DNA of 33,894 bases. It comes from Gammaproteobacteria bacterium. GTDB lineage: Bacteria; Pseudomonadota; Gammaproteobacteria; UBA6002. The notes under the pieces were generated by a model that ran no database searches, was not told the origin of the DNA, and saw only the letters and a list, made by a program, of their open reading frames with translations. Position 1 is the first letter of the stretch. Each line of letters begins with the position of its first letter. Of this stretch, positions 18,552 through 27,934 are shown piece after piece. The position numbers and the translations under genes were made by a program. The stretch is taken from assembly GCA_013697705.1 (NCBI GenBank), contig JACCWJ010000011.1, positions 1 to 33,894 of the forward strand, in the 5' to 3' direction.

Positions 18552-18663
18552 TCTGCAAGCAGTAAATATTCTTAAAAAAGTTGTCCACAAAAAAAATGCA
18601 CTTAAGTGGATCTTATGAACATTCACTTGGAATTTTTATTGAAATTCGTGCTGGTTAATCGAG
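18552..18663. other. Convergent intergenic gap, weak terminator only
   Basis: The giant gene and the glycosyltransferase end toward each other here. AAGTG/CACTT arms (near 18604-18608 and 18625-18629) could form a five-base stem, followed by T5 on the plus strand; on the minus strand a T8 run (18589-18596) follows after 12 bases. A bidirectional terminator is possible but the stem is too weak to call firmly. Confidence 0.3.
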
Positions 18664-19845
18664 TCACATTTTTACGCGTAAATTCTTTCGGAGTTCTTTC
18701 GCTGAATAAAATGTCGTTCTCCAATATGCGCCTCCTCTGAGGTAAAATAAAATAGTAGCTCGCCACATGCTAAACATGAGTAACAGAAATCCAAGCGGTG
18801 CAAAAAATGCCGCCCACCATGATCTTTTAAATACGTAATTGATTTTTAGTGCAATTAAACTCACACCAATATAAATTAGCGCAGGCCAGGCATACACTAT
18901 AGTGTAGGGCAAAAATAACATGAATAAGGGGCCTAATAATAAGAGTACAAAAATACTGTTGATAGTGATAAATCTCCATAATTGATAATGGAAAATAGTA
19001 AAGCTATTTTTTTCTATGCCTCTAAGTAGTTCTTTAAAGCTGGAATACCAATGATGAGACACATCCTCTAATCCGAGAATAATCTTGGTTTTTGCATGCG
19101 AATTTTTCATAAGAAATCCTAAGCCTAAATCATCTAGTATTTCCATTCGCAGCCATTCAAAGCCTTCAGAATTTTCAAGCGCTTTTTTTCTAACTAAGTT
19201 GAAACAGCCAAGCCCAAAACCTTTACCATTTTTTTTGTCAATGTTTAATCCAATAGTTTGTAGTGTCAATAGGAGGTTGGTGCTATAGAGGGACTCAAGT
19301 AAAAATTTAGTGGCAATGCTGGGATTGACTAATAAATCTGGCATTAATACTAAATGATCTAATTGTTCAAATTCGGATAATGCAATTGTTTTTTTAAGCG
19401 CATTTTGTTTGAAAAGTATACTGGCATCTGTAAATAACAACCATTTACCGCTGGCCATTTGAACACCTTTATTTAGCGCATTTGTTTTACCTAACCAACC
19501 TTTAGGTAAGTGATCAATATGAACAGGAACGACACGTTGATCTTGTCGGTGTAGTTGGTCAATGAGTTCGGGCGTAGAGTCAGTAGACCGATCATTAATT
19601 AGGATTATTTCAAAATCAGGATAATCATTAGCTAATAAAGATTGAATTGCAGGTAAAATTATATCTTCTTCATTACAAGCAGGAATAATGATACTTAATC
19701 GTGGCCATTGAGTTGGTTCTGGTAGGGTGAGTTTTTCAAGCTTATCCATTTTTCGGATTATTTTAAGAGTGGATATATAAATACCAATCCAGATTAAGCC
19801 AGTTATAATTGCATATATTATGATTATCAAATGCCAGATACTCAC
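18664..19845 (-). CDS. Membrane-bound family 2 glycosyltransferase
   Basis: The start is GTG at 19845, which shares one base with the stop of the upstream gene (TAGTG) and has GAGGA 7 bases before it; this gives 393 residues and begins with a membrane helix. A longer frame to 19896 would overlap the preceding gene by 52 bases. The GT-A domain has IIPACNEE, INDRSTD and the metal site TDAS in place of DxD, then LDDLGLG. Three or four hydrophobic helices follow, and the tail GGAYWRTTFY resembles glycosyltransferases of carotenoid or hopanoid-associated (HpnB/CrtQ-like) type. Those enzymes act on lipid acceptors at the cytoplasmic face of the membrane. As the last gene of the Pfa-like operon it probably glycosylates the lipid product; the acceptor is inferred, not shown. 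Confidence 0.85.
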   Translation of the reverse strand: MSIWHLIIIIYAIITGLIWIGIYISTLKIIRKMDKLEKLTLPEPTQWPRLSIIIPACNEEDIILPAIQSLLANDYPDFEIILINDRSTDSTPELIDQLHRQDQRVVPVHIDHLPKGWLGKTNALNKGVQMASGKWLLFTDASILFKQNALKKTIALSEFEQLDHLVLMPDLLVNPSIATKFLLESLYSTNLLLTLQTIGLNIDKKNGKGFGLGCFNLVRKKALENSEGFEWLRMEILDDLGLGFLMKNSHAKTKIILGLEDVSHHWYSSFKELLRGIEKNSFTIFHYQLWRFITINSIFVLLLLGPLFMLFLPYTIVYAWPALIYIGVSLIALKINYVFKRSWWAAFFAPLGFLLLMFSMWRATILFYLRGGAYWRTTFYSAKELRKNLRVKM

Positions 19846-22487
19846 TATAGCTTCCTCAAATGGGGTTGGTAGATTAAATCTTCGAGCAGCATACAATAAT
19901 CGATTAAAAATTGTTCTATAAAATCAGGGCTATAAGTGTTTTTATCATAAATAACACGCATTTCTAGCTCTTCATTATTTATGATATTTATCCTGACCTT
20001 GAAAGTAGTTTCATCAGGATTACTATAACTAATTATTTTATCTATAATGAAAGGTGAGTTGGCAGCTTGAGGGGTAGGGTAATTTTGATAGGCAAATAAT
20101 ATATAGCTAAGTGGAGCGTTGAGCCTCTTTGGAAATAAATAGTCTTTAATAGTACCTAAACTAATATCTTGATATTTAATGTCATTTTTTGTATTTTTGA
20201 CGCTTTGTTGCATGAGGGTAAGAAAATTATCTGACGCGGAGATGTAAGTTCGTATCGGTAAGAGATTAGAAAAATAGCCTATTACTTTGTGGCTTTTAAA
20301 ACTATTACGGCAGGCGAAGGGGACATAAACTAAGACATCTCTTTGATTAGTATATTTTGATAGCAAAATATTTAGGCACGTCAATGTAATGTTGAAAATA
20401 GTAATTTTGTGTTGCTTGCTAAAGAGGGTCATTCTATTAAAATGATCTTTGCCTAGTAAATGTTGGAAAGATGTGTGATCGAAATTTATGCAAGAACTGC
20501 TAGATTTTTTTAATTCAAATGGGATCTCTACATTTTGTAAACGATTTTCCCAGTATTGAAGTAGTTCTTGTAATTTACCTTCTTGTAACGTTTTATATTG
20601 TTTTACTACAAAGTCTGAAAACTGCATTTTCACTGGCGCCAGAGTAGCTGGATTATTCTGTATTAATCCGCTGTAAATACTCATTATTTCATGGAAAAAA
20701 ATTCCAAACGACCATCCATCAAAAATAATTGATTGGATAAATATCATTAAGTAATAATTAGAACTTGAAAACTTGATGATAATGCTTTTAATGGCAAGAT
20801 CTGTTTCTAAATTAAACTTTGTTGCAATTTCTTCATTAGCTATTTTATTGGTTATTTTTTCTGTGTTACATTCGAGGGTGTGTTGTTCATCAATGTATAA
20901 ATGATTCATCATCGTATTATTGACTATTTTTTGCATAAGTTGTCCGTCAATAATAGTGAATTTGGTACGAAGTGCAGTGTGTCTTTTGGTTACTTCATCC
21001 AAACTTGTAGTTAAGATCTCTGCGTCTATCGGACTAGTAATATGTAATACGACGCCAATATTATAAATGGGAAGCTCTGGCATTAACTGACTGGTACACC
21101 AAATACGTGCTTGTTCAAGAGATGCTGGCGCATATTGTTCGGTAGTATCCGTTAAGCAAAACAAATTATTGTTGAAAAAAAATCCCCGCTCCCCTGTTGC
21201 ATAATAGAAGTTACTGTTAATGTTAGAAAATTCACTTTCAAATGAGATAATTTTTAACTTGTTAGCGTCCCAGTAGCGTGTAGGGATTGATTTCCCATTA
21301 ACCAAAATTTCGCCCACTTCGTTTTCTGAGCAAGGAATTACTGTTGTTGGATTAATAATGATAACATCTCCAGCAACCAAATTACCATAGCTAACGAGTT
21401 GCTTTCCATCGTCGCTATGTGTTTGAATAACTAGATTAGCTTCCAATGCTTCAGAATCAAATGTCAGTACTTCCGATAAAGAATTATAGGGCTTAATAGC
21501 AATGGCAATTGTTGAGTCAAGTATTCCGTAGGCAGGTGTGAAGGCTAGTGGTGAAAATCCATGAGGTGAGAATAATTCACAAAATCGTTTTGCTGTGTCA
21601 GCTCTGGTTGGTTCACCACTATCATACGCAACTCGCCAGTTATCTAGCGATAAATTCTGGCATATATCGTAATCATAATATCTAACACATAATTCAAAAC
21701 CCAAGTTGGGACTGGTACAAATATCAGCTTTGTAATGCGATATTATCTGTAACCAGCGAAGAGGGTAGGTGAGGATGGTGTTAGGTGAAACTATTATCAT
21801 CGAGCTTCCTTCAAATACTGTTTGTAAGATATCTCGACTATAGTGGCGTGGTGACCAAGTTACTGTTTTAGAATTTGAAGAATACTCAAGTAATGCATGA
21901 AGATTTATAGCGTTATACATTAAGTTGCTGTGGGATACTGCCACTATTTTTGAATCACTATTCATGTCTGTTGGATAGTGAAATAACGCGATGGTATCGG
22001 GAGGTACAGGCGTAATAGAGCGTTTAGTGATATCTTGAATAAGTAAATTTTCTATTGCAAATTTCTTTGTACCGCTAGATTCAACTAATTGGATCAAGTC
22101 TACTATCGATTTAGTTGAAATTATAATATGGGGGTTAATTTCATGGATAATTTTTCCTATTTTAATGTATTCTAATCCGGCATCATTTGGGAGAGGAACT
22201 AACGAAGTTACAGTGACTCCAGAAACTAAACAACCTAAAAATGCACAGATATAATCTAATCCATTTAAACCAAGAAGTAATGCTCGGTTATTTATATATA
22301 TTGCATTTTTTTGTAACATATCAGCAATGACATGTATTTTAAATACTAAATCAGAATAATTAACTGACTCTTTTTCCGTTATACCATCTGAAATAATAAA
22401 AGCTATTTTCTTAGGGAAATATTTGGCATGAGAGTATAATCTTTCAATAACGCTTATTTTTTTTATATCAAGATTATCCGTCGCCAT
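19845..22487 (-). CDS. FAAL-like acyl-AMP ligase domain fused to an NRPS condensation-like domain
   Basis: Residues 1 to about 450 follow fatty acyl-AMP ligases closely (PLRWLQIISHYKAD, LSLDNWRVAYDSGEP, FTPAYGILDST, ATGERGF), but the ATP loop that should read like YTSGSTGxPKG is HYPTDMNSDSKIV (170-182), and the C-terminal subdomain is missing. From about 455 a condensation domain starts (ASLEQARIWCTSQLMPELP, then RHTALRTKF); its HHxxxDG motif is QSIIFDG (585-591), so both histidines are gone. There is no carrier protein domain. An active enzyme would load or transfer an acyl chain; this one may bind without catalysis or use another route. It lies 5 bases after the PfaD-like gene and is coupled to the glycosyltransferase. 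No strong SD is visible. Confidence 0.85.
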   Translation of the reverse strand: MATDNLDIKKISVIERLYSHAKYFPKKIAFIISDGITEKESVNYSDLVFKIHVIADMLQKNAIYINNRALLLGLNGLDYICAFLGCLVSGVTVTSLVPLPNDAGLEYIKIGKIIHEINPHIIISTKSIVDLIQLVESSGTKKFAIENLLIQDITKRSITPVPPDTIALFHYPTDMNSDSKIVAVSHSNLMYNAINLHALLEYSSNSKTVTWSPRHYSRDILQTVFEGSSMIIVSPNTILTYPLRWLQIISHYKADICTSPNLGFELCVRYYDYDICQNLSLDNWRVAYDSGEPTRADTAKRFCELFSPHGFSPLAFTPAYGILDSTIAIAIKPYNSLSEVLTFDSEALEANLVIQTHSDDGKQLVSYGNLVAGDVIIINPTTVIPCSENEVGEILVNGKSIPTRYWDANKLKIISFESEFSNINSNFYYATGERGFFFNNNLFCLTDTTEQYAPASLEQARIWCTSQLMPELPIYNIGVVLHITSPIDAEILTTSLDEVTKRHTALRTKFTIIDGQLMQKIVNNTMMNHLYIDEQHTLECNTEKITNKIANEEIATKFNLETDLAIKSIIIKFSSSNYYLMIFIQSIIFDGWSFGIFFHEIMSIYSGLIQNNPATLAPVKMQFSDFVVKQYKTLQEGKLQELLQYWENRLQNVEIPFELKKSSSSCINFDHTSFQHLLGKDHFNRMTLFSKQHKITIFNITLTCLNILLSKYTNQRDVLVYVPFACRNSFKSHKVIGYFSNLLPIRTYISASDNFLTLMQQSVKNTKNDIKYQDISLGTIKDYLFPKRLNAPLSYILFAYQNYPTPQAANSPFIIDKIISYSNPDETTFKVRINIINNEELEMRVIYDKNTYSPDFIEQFLIDYCMLLEDLIYQPHLRKL

Positions 22488-22492
22488 ATTAT

Positions 22493-24094
22493 TTAATACT
22501 CAATTACATGAGGTCGGAAATTAAATGCATTGCTAGGTAATTCAATTCCATAAATTCGTAATTGATTCATCCTTGTAATTATTGCTGCGCCTTCTAAAAG
22601 ATTTTTTGCTATTTGTACGACGCCTCGCTGCGTTATGTCTTCTAAAAATGATTCAACTACCCAAGCGTTAAAAGCTCCCATAGCTGGTCCACACCATATT
22701 TGATAATCAAGACGTCGTGAAGCATCCCCAATAATTGACCACTGACTTGAAAGGCCTAAATACCAACGAAAGATCAAAGCCATTTTGTACTTTGGGTCTT
22801 TTTCAGCGAGGGTGATGTGCTTTGGATTACGTTCTGTGAAAAATTGACAGGTCAATAGCCAAATATTTTCTAACGTATCACGAAAAATTTGTTGTTCAAT
22901 TTTGTGTTTTTCGTCAGGGGGAATGTTATCTATAGAAGTATAATTTCGATAGACTTCATACAATTTGGCGGCGCGTTGTCCAAATAAACTGCTCCGTTTT
23001 AATACTTGCACCTTAACACCCAATTCAAACATATCTGCAGAAGGGGCCATCATGATATCTGCGATGTCAGCTTCTGCTAACATACGTTTACTTTCTTCGC
23101 ACAGTCCAGATTCGATGCTTGCGGCATTAATACTGCCGGTGAGTACGTAAGCAGCACCGAGAGAAAAAGCAGCTGCAATTGCTGAGGGTGTTCCTAGTCC
23201 ACCTGCTGTCCCTATTCTGAACGGTGTGTCATAGTGATATTTTTCAGCAAGATCTGTTCCTAACATATAAATCGTGCTAAATAGGGGTGCCAAGGGTCGA
23301 TTATCTGTATGACCACCGGAATCTCCTTCTACTGTGATGTCTTCAGCAATAGGAATTTTTGCAGCAAATTGGGCTTCAAGCCGTGTGATTTTTCCTTGTG
23401 CAGTTAATTCATCCAGCATATCCTGTGGAGGAGGGGACATAAAATGTTTGGCGACTTCCGGGCGAGATAGTTTAGCTAAAATATAGTTTTGACGAATTAT
23501 TTTTCCTTGAGGGTCTGACTGTAAACCTGTTGCTGCATAGCGTACAATCTGCGGGCTTAATGACATGTAAGCTGAAGCTGAAACGCAGCGTACATTAGAT
23601 TCGAGATAAAGATTAACTATAGCTTCTTCTAAGGCAGGTTCTTGAGGGCTATGTATCAAATTTGAACCCCAATTTTTGGCTGAGCTTCCGAGTGCCTGTT
23701 TGATTAAATGTAAATTTTTTTGAATGACTTCGGGAATTAAACCCGCAGATCCAAAAAATCCAAAAAGACCTGATTTTGCCGCGGCTATAACCATTTCGGC
23801 AGTAGCAATTCCGTTGGCCATTTCGCCGACAATATAAGCATATTTCAGTTCATGAAGTTTTATAAATTGACGATCGCCTAATAATTCAGGAGGTGATGGC
23901 GGCAATTTGGCAATTAAATTTAAGCTTTGTTCTTTAATAATAGTTTCAACAACTTTATCATCAACACAAGGCAACAACCCATATTTTTTATTCATATTTT
24001 GAACAATAGCAATAGGAATGTGTATCTCTTTTGCTAGGCGAGCTATATTTACTGACGAAAAAATAAATTGGTTATCCTTATTATTTTTGTTCAT
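22493..24094 (-). CDS. pfaD: PfaD-type FMN enoyl reductase
   Basis: PfaD proteins are stand-alone flavin enoyl reductases that act in trans on Pfa synthases, reducing the enoyl-ACP intermediate. The 2-nitropropane-dioxygenase-like TIM barrel is complete: GLFGFFGSAGL (about residues 109-119), VEGDSGGHTDNRP (phosphate/FMN region), and GTAGGLGTPSAIAAAFSLGA followed by YVLTGSIN. The C-terminal extension with WCGPAMGAFNAW is typical of PfaD rather than of FabK. The length of 533 residues is normal. Its start overlaps the upstream gene by 14 bases. This is the least altered member of the operon. Confidence 0.92.
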   Translation of the reverse strand: MNKNNKDNQFIFSSVNIARLAKEIHIPIAIVQNMNKKYGLLPCVDDKVVETIIKEQSLNLIAKLPPSPPELLGDRQFIKLHELKYAYIVGEMANGIATAEMVIAAAKSGLFGFFGSAGLIPEVIQKNLHLIKQALGSSAKNWGSNLIHSPQEPALEEAIVNLYLESNVRCVSASAYMSLSPQIVRYAATGLQSDPQGKIIRQNYILAKLSRPEVAKHFMSPPPQDMLDELTAQGKITRLEAQFAAKIPIAEDITVEGDSGGHTDNRPLAPLFSTIYMLGTDLAEKYHYDTPFRIGTAGGLGTPSAIAAAFSLGAAYVLTGSINAASIESGLCEESKRMLAEADIADIMMAPSADMFELGVKVQVLKRSSLFGQRAAKLYEVYRNYTSIDNIPPDEKHKIEQQIFRDTLENIWLLTCQFFTERNPKHITLAEKDPKYKMALIFRWYLGLSSQWSIIGDASRRLDYQIWCGPAMGAFNAWVVESFLEDITQRGVVQIAKNLLEGAAIITRMNQLRIYGIELPSNAFNFRPHVIEY

Positions 24095-25541
24095 ACGCTT
24101 CTCTATTAGTCGTGATCATAAACTGATCATTTTTTTCAGTGATAGCAAAATTATAAATAATATGCGGTTCATTTTTCCAAAAAGTCGAATTAGGATTTTC
24201 AATTTCAATTTCAGCGGGGTGCACTTTTAGGATATAGGCAGTAAATTCTTTCAGTAAAATATGTTTAGCAAGTTCATCTATGGCTAATCCTCTTGGTATT
24301 AAATACAAATCTTCCAATAAATAGGGAAACCACTGCATGCGCTCAATATCTTGAAGGGTTAATGTTGCCGAATCGTTATTTACTGTTGCTAGATATACAT
24401 CCGGGATATATTGTTTATCACGAACATACTCTCTAAGTTGAGCGGGTGGTACCTGATATATGAATCCTAAGGGAAAAAGTGCATCTATTAGTTCAAGTTC
24501 TGCCCAGACTTTATCATTTATGATGACGTAAATAAGAAATTTAGGAAACTGTTTGCTGAAATAAAATCCTCCAAAACGTGTTTCGCATCTGGCTATTCCC
24601 GTAGTGGGTTTGTCATCATAAAATTTCAATTTTTTAATTATACTTGGGAAGCTGACAAATCCTTTAGGTATATCACTATGCCAAAAAGTATAGCCTTCTC
24701 TGAAATGATAGGTGCCGTGAGTTACTGCATCGAGTAGAATTTGGTTTAACTGATCTTCATTGGCTAAGTCATTTTCAATGCGAAGGAGCATAGTTGAGCC
24801 ATTTTGCCCAAAATCTATAAATGTGGCTGCTTGAAAGGCAGACTCATGAAATAAATAGAGATAGGGGGATGAGATATGTTCATCTATCTGTTGAATAGCC
24901 AGGGGCGGAGTAGGAGCAGTTGAAAATTCTTGTCCGAAAATAAATAATCCAGTAGCGATAGGAATAGCAGCGTTATTTTCAACAACAAAAAGTTTAGCTT
25001 CAGCAATGTCAGGTGACATCAAATTGACCAAAATTCTTAATGTAGTTGTATGTTCAATAATTAACCATTTAAAAACTTTGACGTCTTGAATCTCCAGCAA
25101 TTTTTGGTCTGGAAAATGGAGGGCACTTTTCTTGGCTAAGATGTCAATAATACTCATCATAGGTAATACGGGGACAGTATGAATTGGACGATGATCTAAT
25201 ACCCAGCTTTGAATGGTTGGATCAAATTCTTCCTCATAGGTAAAACTAGTTTCCGGATGAATATTCTCTTCTGTGGAAATATTAGCATCAATATCATTAA
25301 ACAGTTGCAATACCGCTAACCAGTTTTTTACACGCAATTCTAAAAATCTTTGGTGAGCATGCGATTGATTAATCAATAGATTCTCATGTGTCTCGGCAAA
25401 GGAAGCAGCTGAATCTGTTTTTGTTTTGGTAGTCAATTGTTTAGCCGTCGATAAATTATCATTATTTGAATTTTTTTTGACAGCTATAATTTTTATTCGG
25501 GGGGGATCGACATGCATTTTAAAAATCATTTTTGTTTTCAT
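24081..25541 (-). CDS. Stand-alone DH-like (double hotdog) subunit of Pfa-type synthase
   Basis: This gene corresponds to the dehydratase part of PfaC. After a charged linker (residues 40-80) there is a hotdog domain with LDHRPIHTVPVLPMMS; His117 would be the catalytic histidine. A second hotdog carries LLDAVTHGT, whose Asp271 fits the DH catalytic aspartate. The last 65 residues (from about 420, LLKEFTAYILKVHPAEIEIE) resemble the end of phosphopantetheinyl-transferase-like domains found after DH in related proteins, but the conserved W-x-x-KEA is altered, so I consider it vestigial; this part is uncertain. The start overlaps the KS-CLF stop by ATGA. It carries one double hotdog where PfaC has two DH domains. 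A G7 run (25499-25505) lies near the start. Confidence 0.75.
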   Translation of the reverse strand: MKTKMIFKMHVDPPRIKIIAVKKNSNNDNLSTAKQLTTKTKTDSAASFAETHENLLINQSHAHQRFLELRVKNWLAVLQLFNDIDANISTEENIHPETSFTYEEEFDPTIQSWVLDHRPIHTVPVLPMMSIIDILAKKSALHFPDQKLLEIQDVKVFKWLIIEHTTTLRILVNLMSPDIAEAKLFVVENNAAIPIATGLFIFGQEFSTAPTPPLAIQQIDEHISSPYLYLFHESAFQAATFIDFGQNGSTMLLRIENDLANEDQLNQILLDAVTHGTYHFREGYTFWHSDIPKGFVSFPSIIKKLKFYDDKPTTGIARCETRFGGFYFSKQFPKFLIYVIINDKVWAELELIDALFPLGFIYQVPPAQLREYVRDKQYIPDVYLATVNNDSATLTLQDIERMQWFPYLLEDLYLIPRGLAIDELAKHILLKEFTAYILKVHPAEIEIENPNSTFWKNEPHIIYNFAITEKNDQFMITTNREAYEQK

Positions 25542-27934
25542 GTCGTGACCCTATTTGTTATTATCATCGGTTTATAACTTCTCACATAAATATCTTTTTT
25601 TGTTCCTCCAAGTGCTTCAATGCTCGTTTTGGCATGATGGATTTTATTTTCACCCAATTGAAATTGTCCATCACACGCTAATATCGCATATAAAAGGTGA
25701 AGTAATCCGCTAGCTGCGTGAGCATGACCAAATAACTGAGTCACTATACTTTCTTCTGTGTCATTTAACTTAATTTCGTAATCGAACGACACATTAGGAT
25801 CGTCATTGATAACTGCATAAATATGATTATTATGTGCAATAGCATCATCAAGTCGTTTAAGAACCATCGCCACCGCAGCATCACCCGGAATCTGTTTGTT
25901 ATTACTTAATACTTGTTTTGCTGCAGAAATATGTACTGGGGTACAACACATATCCACAGCGCCAATCACTACAGTATTCATTTCATATTTTTGTAAAGCT
26001 TCGCAGCCTACATCTAAAGCAACCACACCCGAAAGCTCTTCTGCACCTATGCAGTAGCTCGGTCCTTTTAAATCAAATTGAGAATTTAAACGATTGGTGA
26101 CAATGTTAGATAAAATACCTAAAACGTAGGCAGGGTCATTTTTATCGTTTTCAAAAATCAATTGCAGATCTTTATTGGAAAAATCAAGATATTGAGTAAG
26201 AAGTGGTTTGATCCACGATAATTGTTTTAAGCATATTTCGGTATCATTTGACATTCCAATTAAGACAGATGCGTTAGCTTCATCAAAGTTGTTCGTGTCA
26301 ATGACTGCTTCTTGCATCGCCTTTAAAATAGCTAATTGTTGACCTAGCGTTTGTTTCAAATCATTAGGTGGAAAATGTATCTCTCTAATATCGAATTCTA
26401 ATTGCTCGATTTGGCCTCCTAACGTTTGATCATTTGATTTTCTTAAAGTTGATTTACCTTTCTTAATCGTGGCTATGAATTCATTTTTATTATTTGCAGA
26501 TGATGCAATAACACCTATGCCAACTACGGCTATAGGAGGTTTCGAATCATTAATATGAGTGACTATATTTTTATGAGATGCTTTTTTTTGTGGCTGCCAC
26601 TCTTCAACAATCAAGTGTGCATTATTACCACCAAACCCAAAGGCATTAATTGCAGCTAAACGCGCTTCATTATTTTTGGTCGCCCAAATTATTGGTTCTG
26701 AATTCAATTGAAAATTTGACTCATGTAATATCTCTAGAGGATTTTCGACAGCATACGGCGTGGGTGGTTTAATTCCGGACTGTAATGCTGCAATTAATTT
26801 GATAAGGGCTGTACCTGCAGATGCCGTTAATGTGTGACCTATAATTCCCTTAAGTGCACCGATTGATATGGGTCGATCAAAAATTTTTGCCATACTTTTA
26901 ATTTCTATACTATCCCCTAAAGGCGTTCCTGTAGCATGGCACTCGACCCACGAAATATCCGCTGGATCAATATTTGCATATTGATAGGCTTGTTGCATGG
27001 CATTGATTTGACCATTTTCAGATGGTATGAGTAAATTTCTATCTGATCCATCATTCGATAAACCAATGCCACGTATCACTCCTAAAATAGAATCATGATC
27101 GTTAATGGCATCATCTAAGCGCTTTAAGACAAAAGCAGTGGCTGCTTCAGAGGTGACTAAACCATCCGCTTCTTTATGTAAGGGCCTTATTTGTCCTGTA
27201 GGACTCATGGCTTGTAGCATATAAAAGCCAATTTTAAGTAGGGCATCATCAGAGTGATTTATACCTCCAGCCAGCATTAAATCTGCACTTCTATTGTGTA
27301 GTTGATCGCAAGCGCCTTTAATCGCATATATAGTTGAAGCACAAGCTGCATCAAGCATATAACTTGACCCACTTAGATTAAGTGCTTTCGACAATATGTT
27401 GACAGGGAGGCCCACTGAAAAGCGATTAATGGCTTCAGGTGATTCATTTTCCAAATTTTGTTTTTGTTCCTTGCTCACCACCTCGTCATCTTGTGATAGA
27501 AGCCAAGCGATTTCGCCAAATCTTCTTAATGTAGTAGAGGGTAAAAATAAGTTGCCAAAGATAGCGCCAGCTTTTAACTGCGATAAGCTATTTAGGGGAT
27601 GATGAGCGTCCTGTAATGCTTCACGACTTACATGAAGTAACCATTGAAATAAATCGTCTAATTTTAGAATAAATTCAGCGGGTAGGTTGTAAACATGTGG
27701 GTCGAATACCTTAGTGAAATCTGAGATATAGCCACCTCTCAAAATTAACTTGTCGCTAGAGGACAGGTGAAATCGATCTTTAAATACTATTAGAGGATCT
27801 ATAGCCCAGGAAGATTCGGTCAAAGTAGTTAAACAATCTTTTTGAGCAAGAATATTCTGCCACAGCTGCGTTGATGTTAACGCATGAGGCGCCAGACATG
27901 CACGGCCAATAATGGCGATTGGCTCAAAATTCAT
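25538..27934 (-). CDS. pfaC: Ketosynthase plus chain-length-factor protein (PfaC N-terminal half)
   Basis: The first ketosynthase (1 to about 445) has the full triad: Cys198 in DAACAST, His333 in CHATGT and His367 in IIGHT. The second (about 466-798) aligns as a chain-length factor: GPSYCIGAEELSG places Glu633 where the active cysteine would be. KS-CLF pairs set chain length in Pfa synthases by decarboxylative condensation. The CLF half, about 330 residues, is short for the family. GGGAGG 7 bases upstream supports the ATG, which overlaps the KR-DH gene by ATGA. In canonical pfaC the KS, CLF and DH domains are on one chain; here DH is the next gene. Confidence 0.88.
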   Translation of the reverse strand: MNFEPIAIIGRACLAPHALTSTQLWQNILAQKDCLTTLTESSWAIDPLIVFKDRFHLSSSDKLILRGGYISDFTKVFDPHVYNLPAEFILKLDDLFQWLLHVSREALQDAHHPLNSLSQLKAGAIFGNLFLPSTTLRRFGEIAWLLSQDDEVVSKEQKQNLENESPEAINRFSVGLPVNILSKALNLSGSSYMLDAACASTIYAIKGACDQLHNRSADLMLAGGINHSDDALLKIGFYMLQAMSPTGQIRPLHKEADGLVTSEAATAFVLKRLDDAINDHDSILGVIRGIGLSNDGSDRNLLIPSENGQINAMQQAYQYANIDPADISWVECHATGTPLGDSIEIKSMAKIFDRPISIGALKGIIGHTLTASAGTALIKLIAALQSGIKPPTPYAVENPLEILHESNFQLNSEPIIWATKNNEARLAAINAFGFGGNNAHLIVEEWQPQKKASHKNIVTHINDSKPPIAVVGIGVIASSANNKNEFIATIKKGKSTLRKSNDQTLGGQIEQLEFDIREIHFPPNDLKQTLGQQLAILKAMQEAVIDTNNFDEANASVLIGMSNDTEICLKQLSWIKPLLTQYLDFSNKDLQLIFENDKNDPAYVLGILSNIVTNRLNSQFDLKGPSYCIGAEELSGVVALDVGCEALQKYEMNTVVIGAVDMCCTPVHISAAKQVLSNNKQIPGDAAVAMVLKRLDDAIAHNNHIYAVINDDPNVSFDYEIKLNDTEESIVTQLFGHAHAASGLLHLLYAILACDGQFQLGENKIHHAKTSIEALGGTKKDIYVRSYKPMIITNRVTT

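Noticed and set aside
19846-19896. Longer start for the glycosyltransferase (ATG at 19896)
   Set aside because: It would overlap the upstream gene by 52 bases and put a polar stretch before the membrane helix; GTG at 19845 has a good SD and a coupled stop-start.
25800-26100. Second ketosynthase of the KS-CLF gene as an active enzyme
   Set aside because: Aligning GPSYCIGAEELSG with GSSYMLDAACAST puts Glu633 at the active cysteine; Cys628 is not at the nucleophile position.
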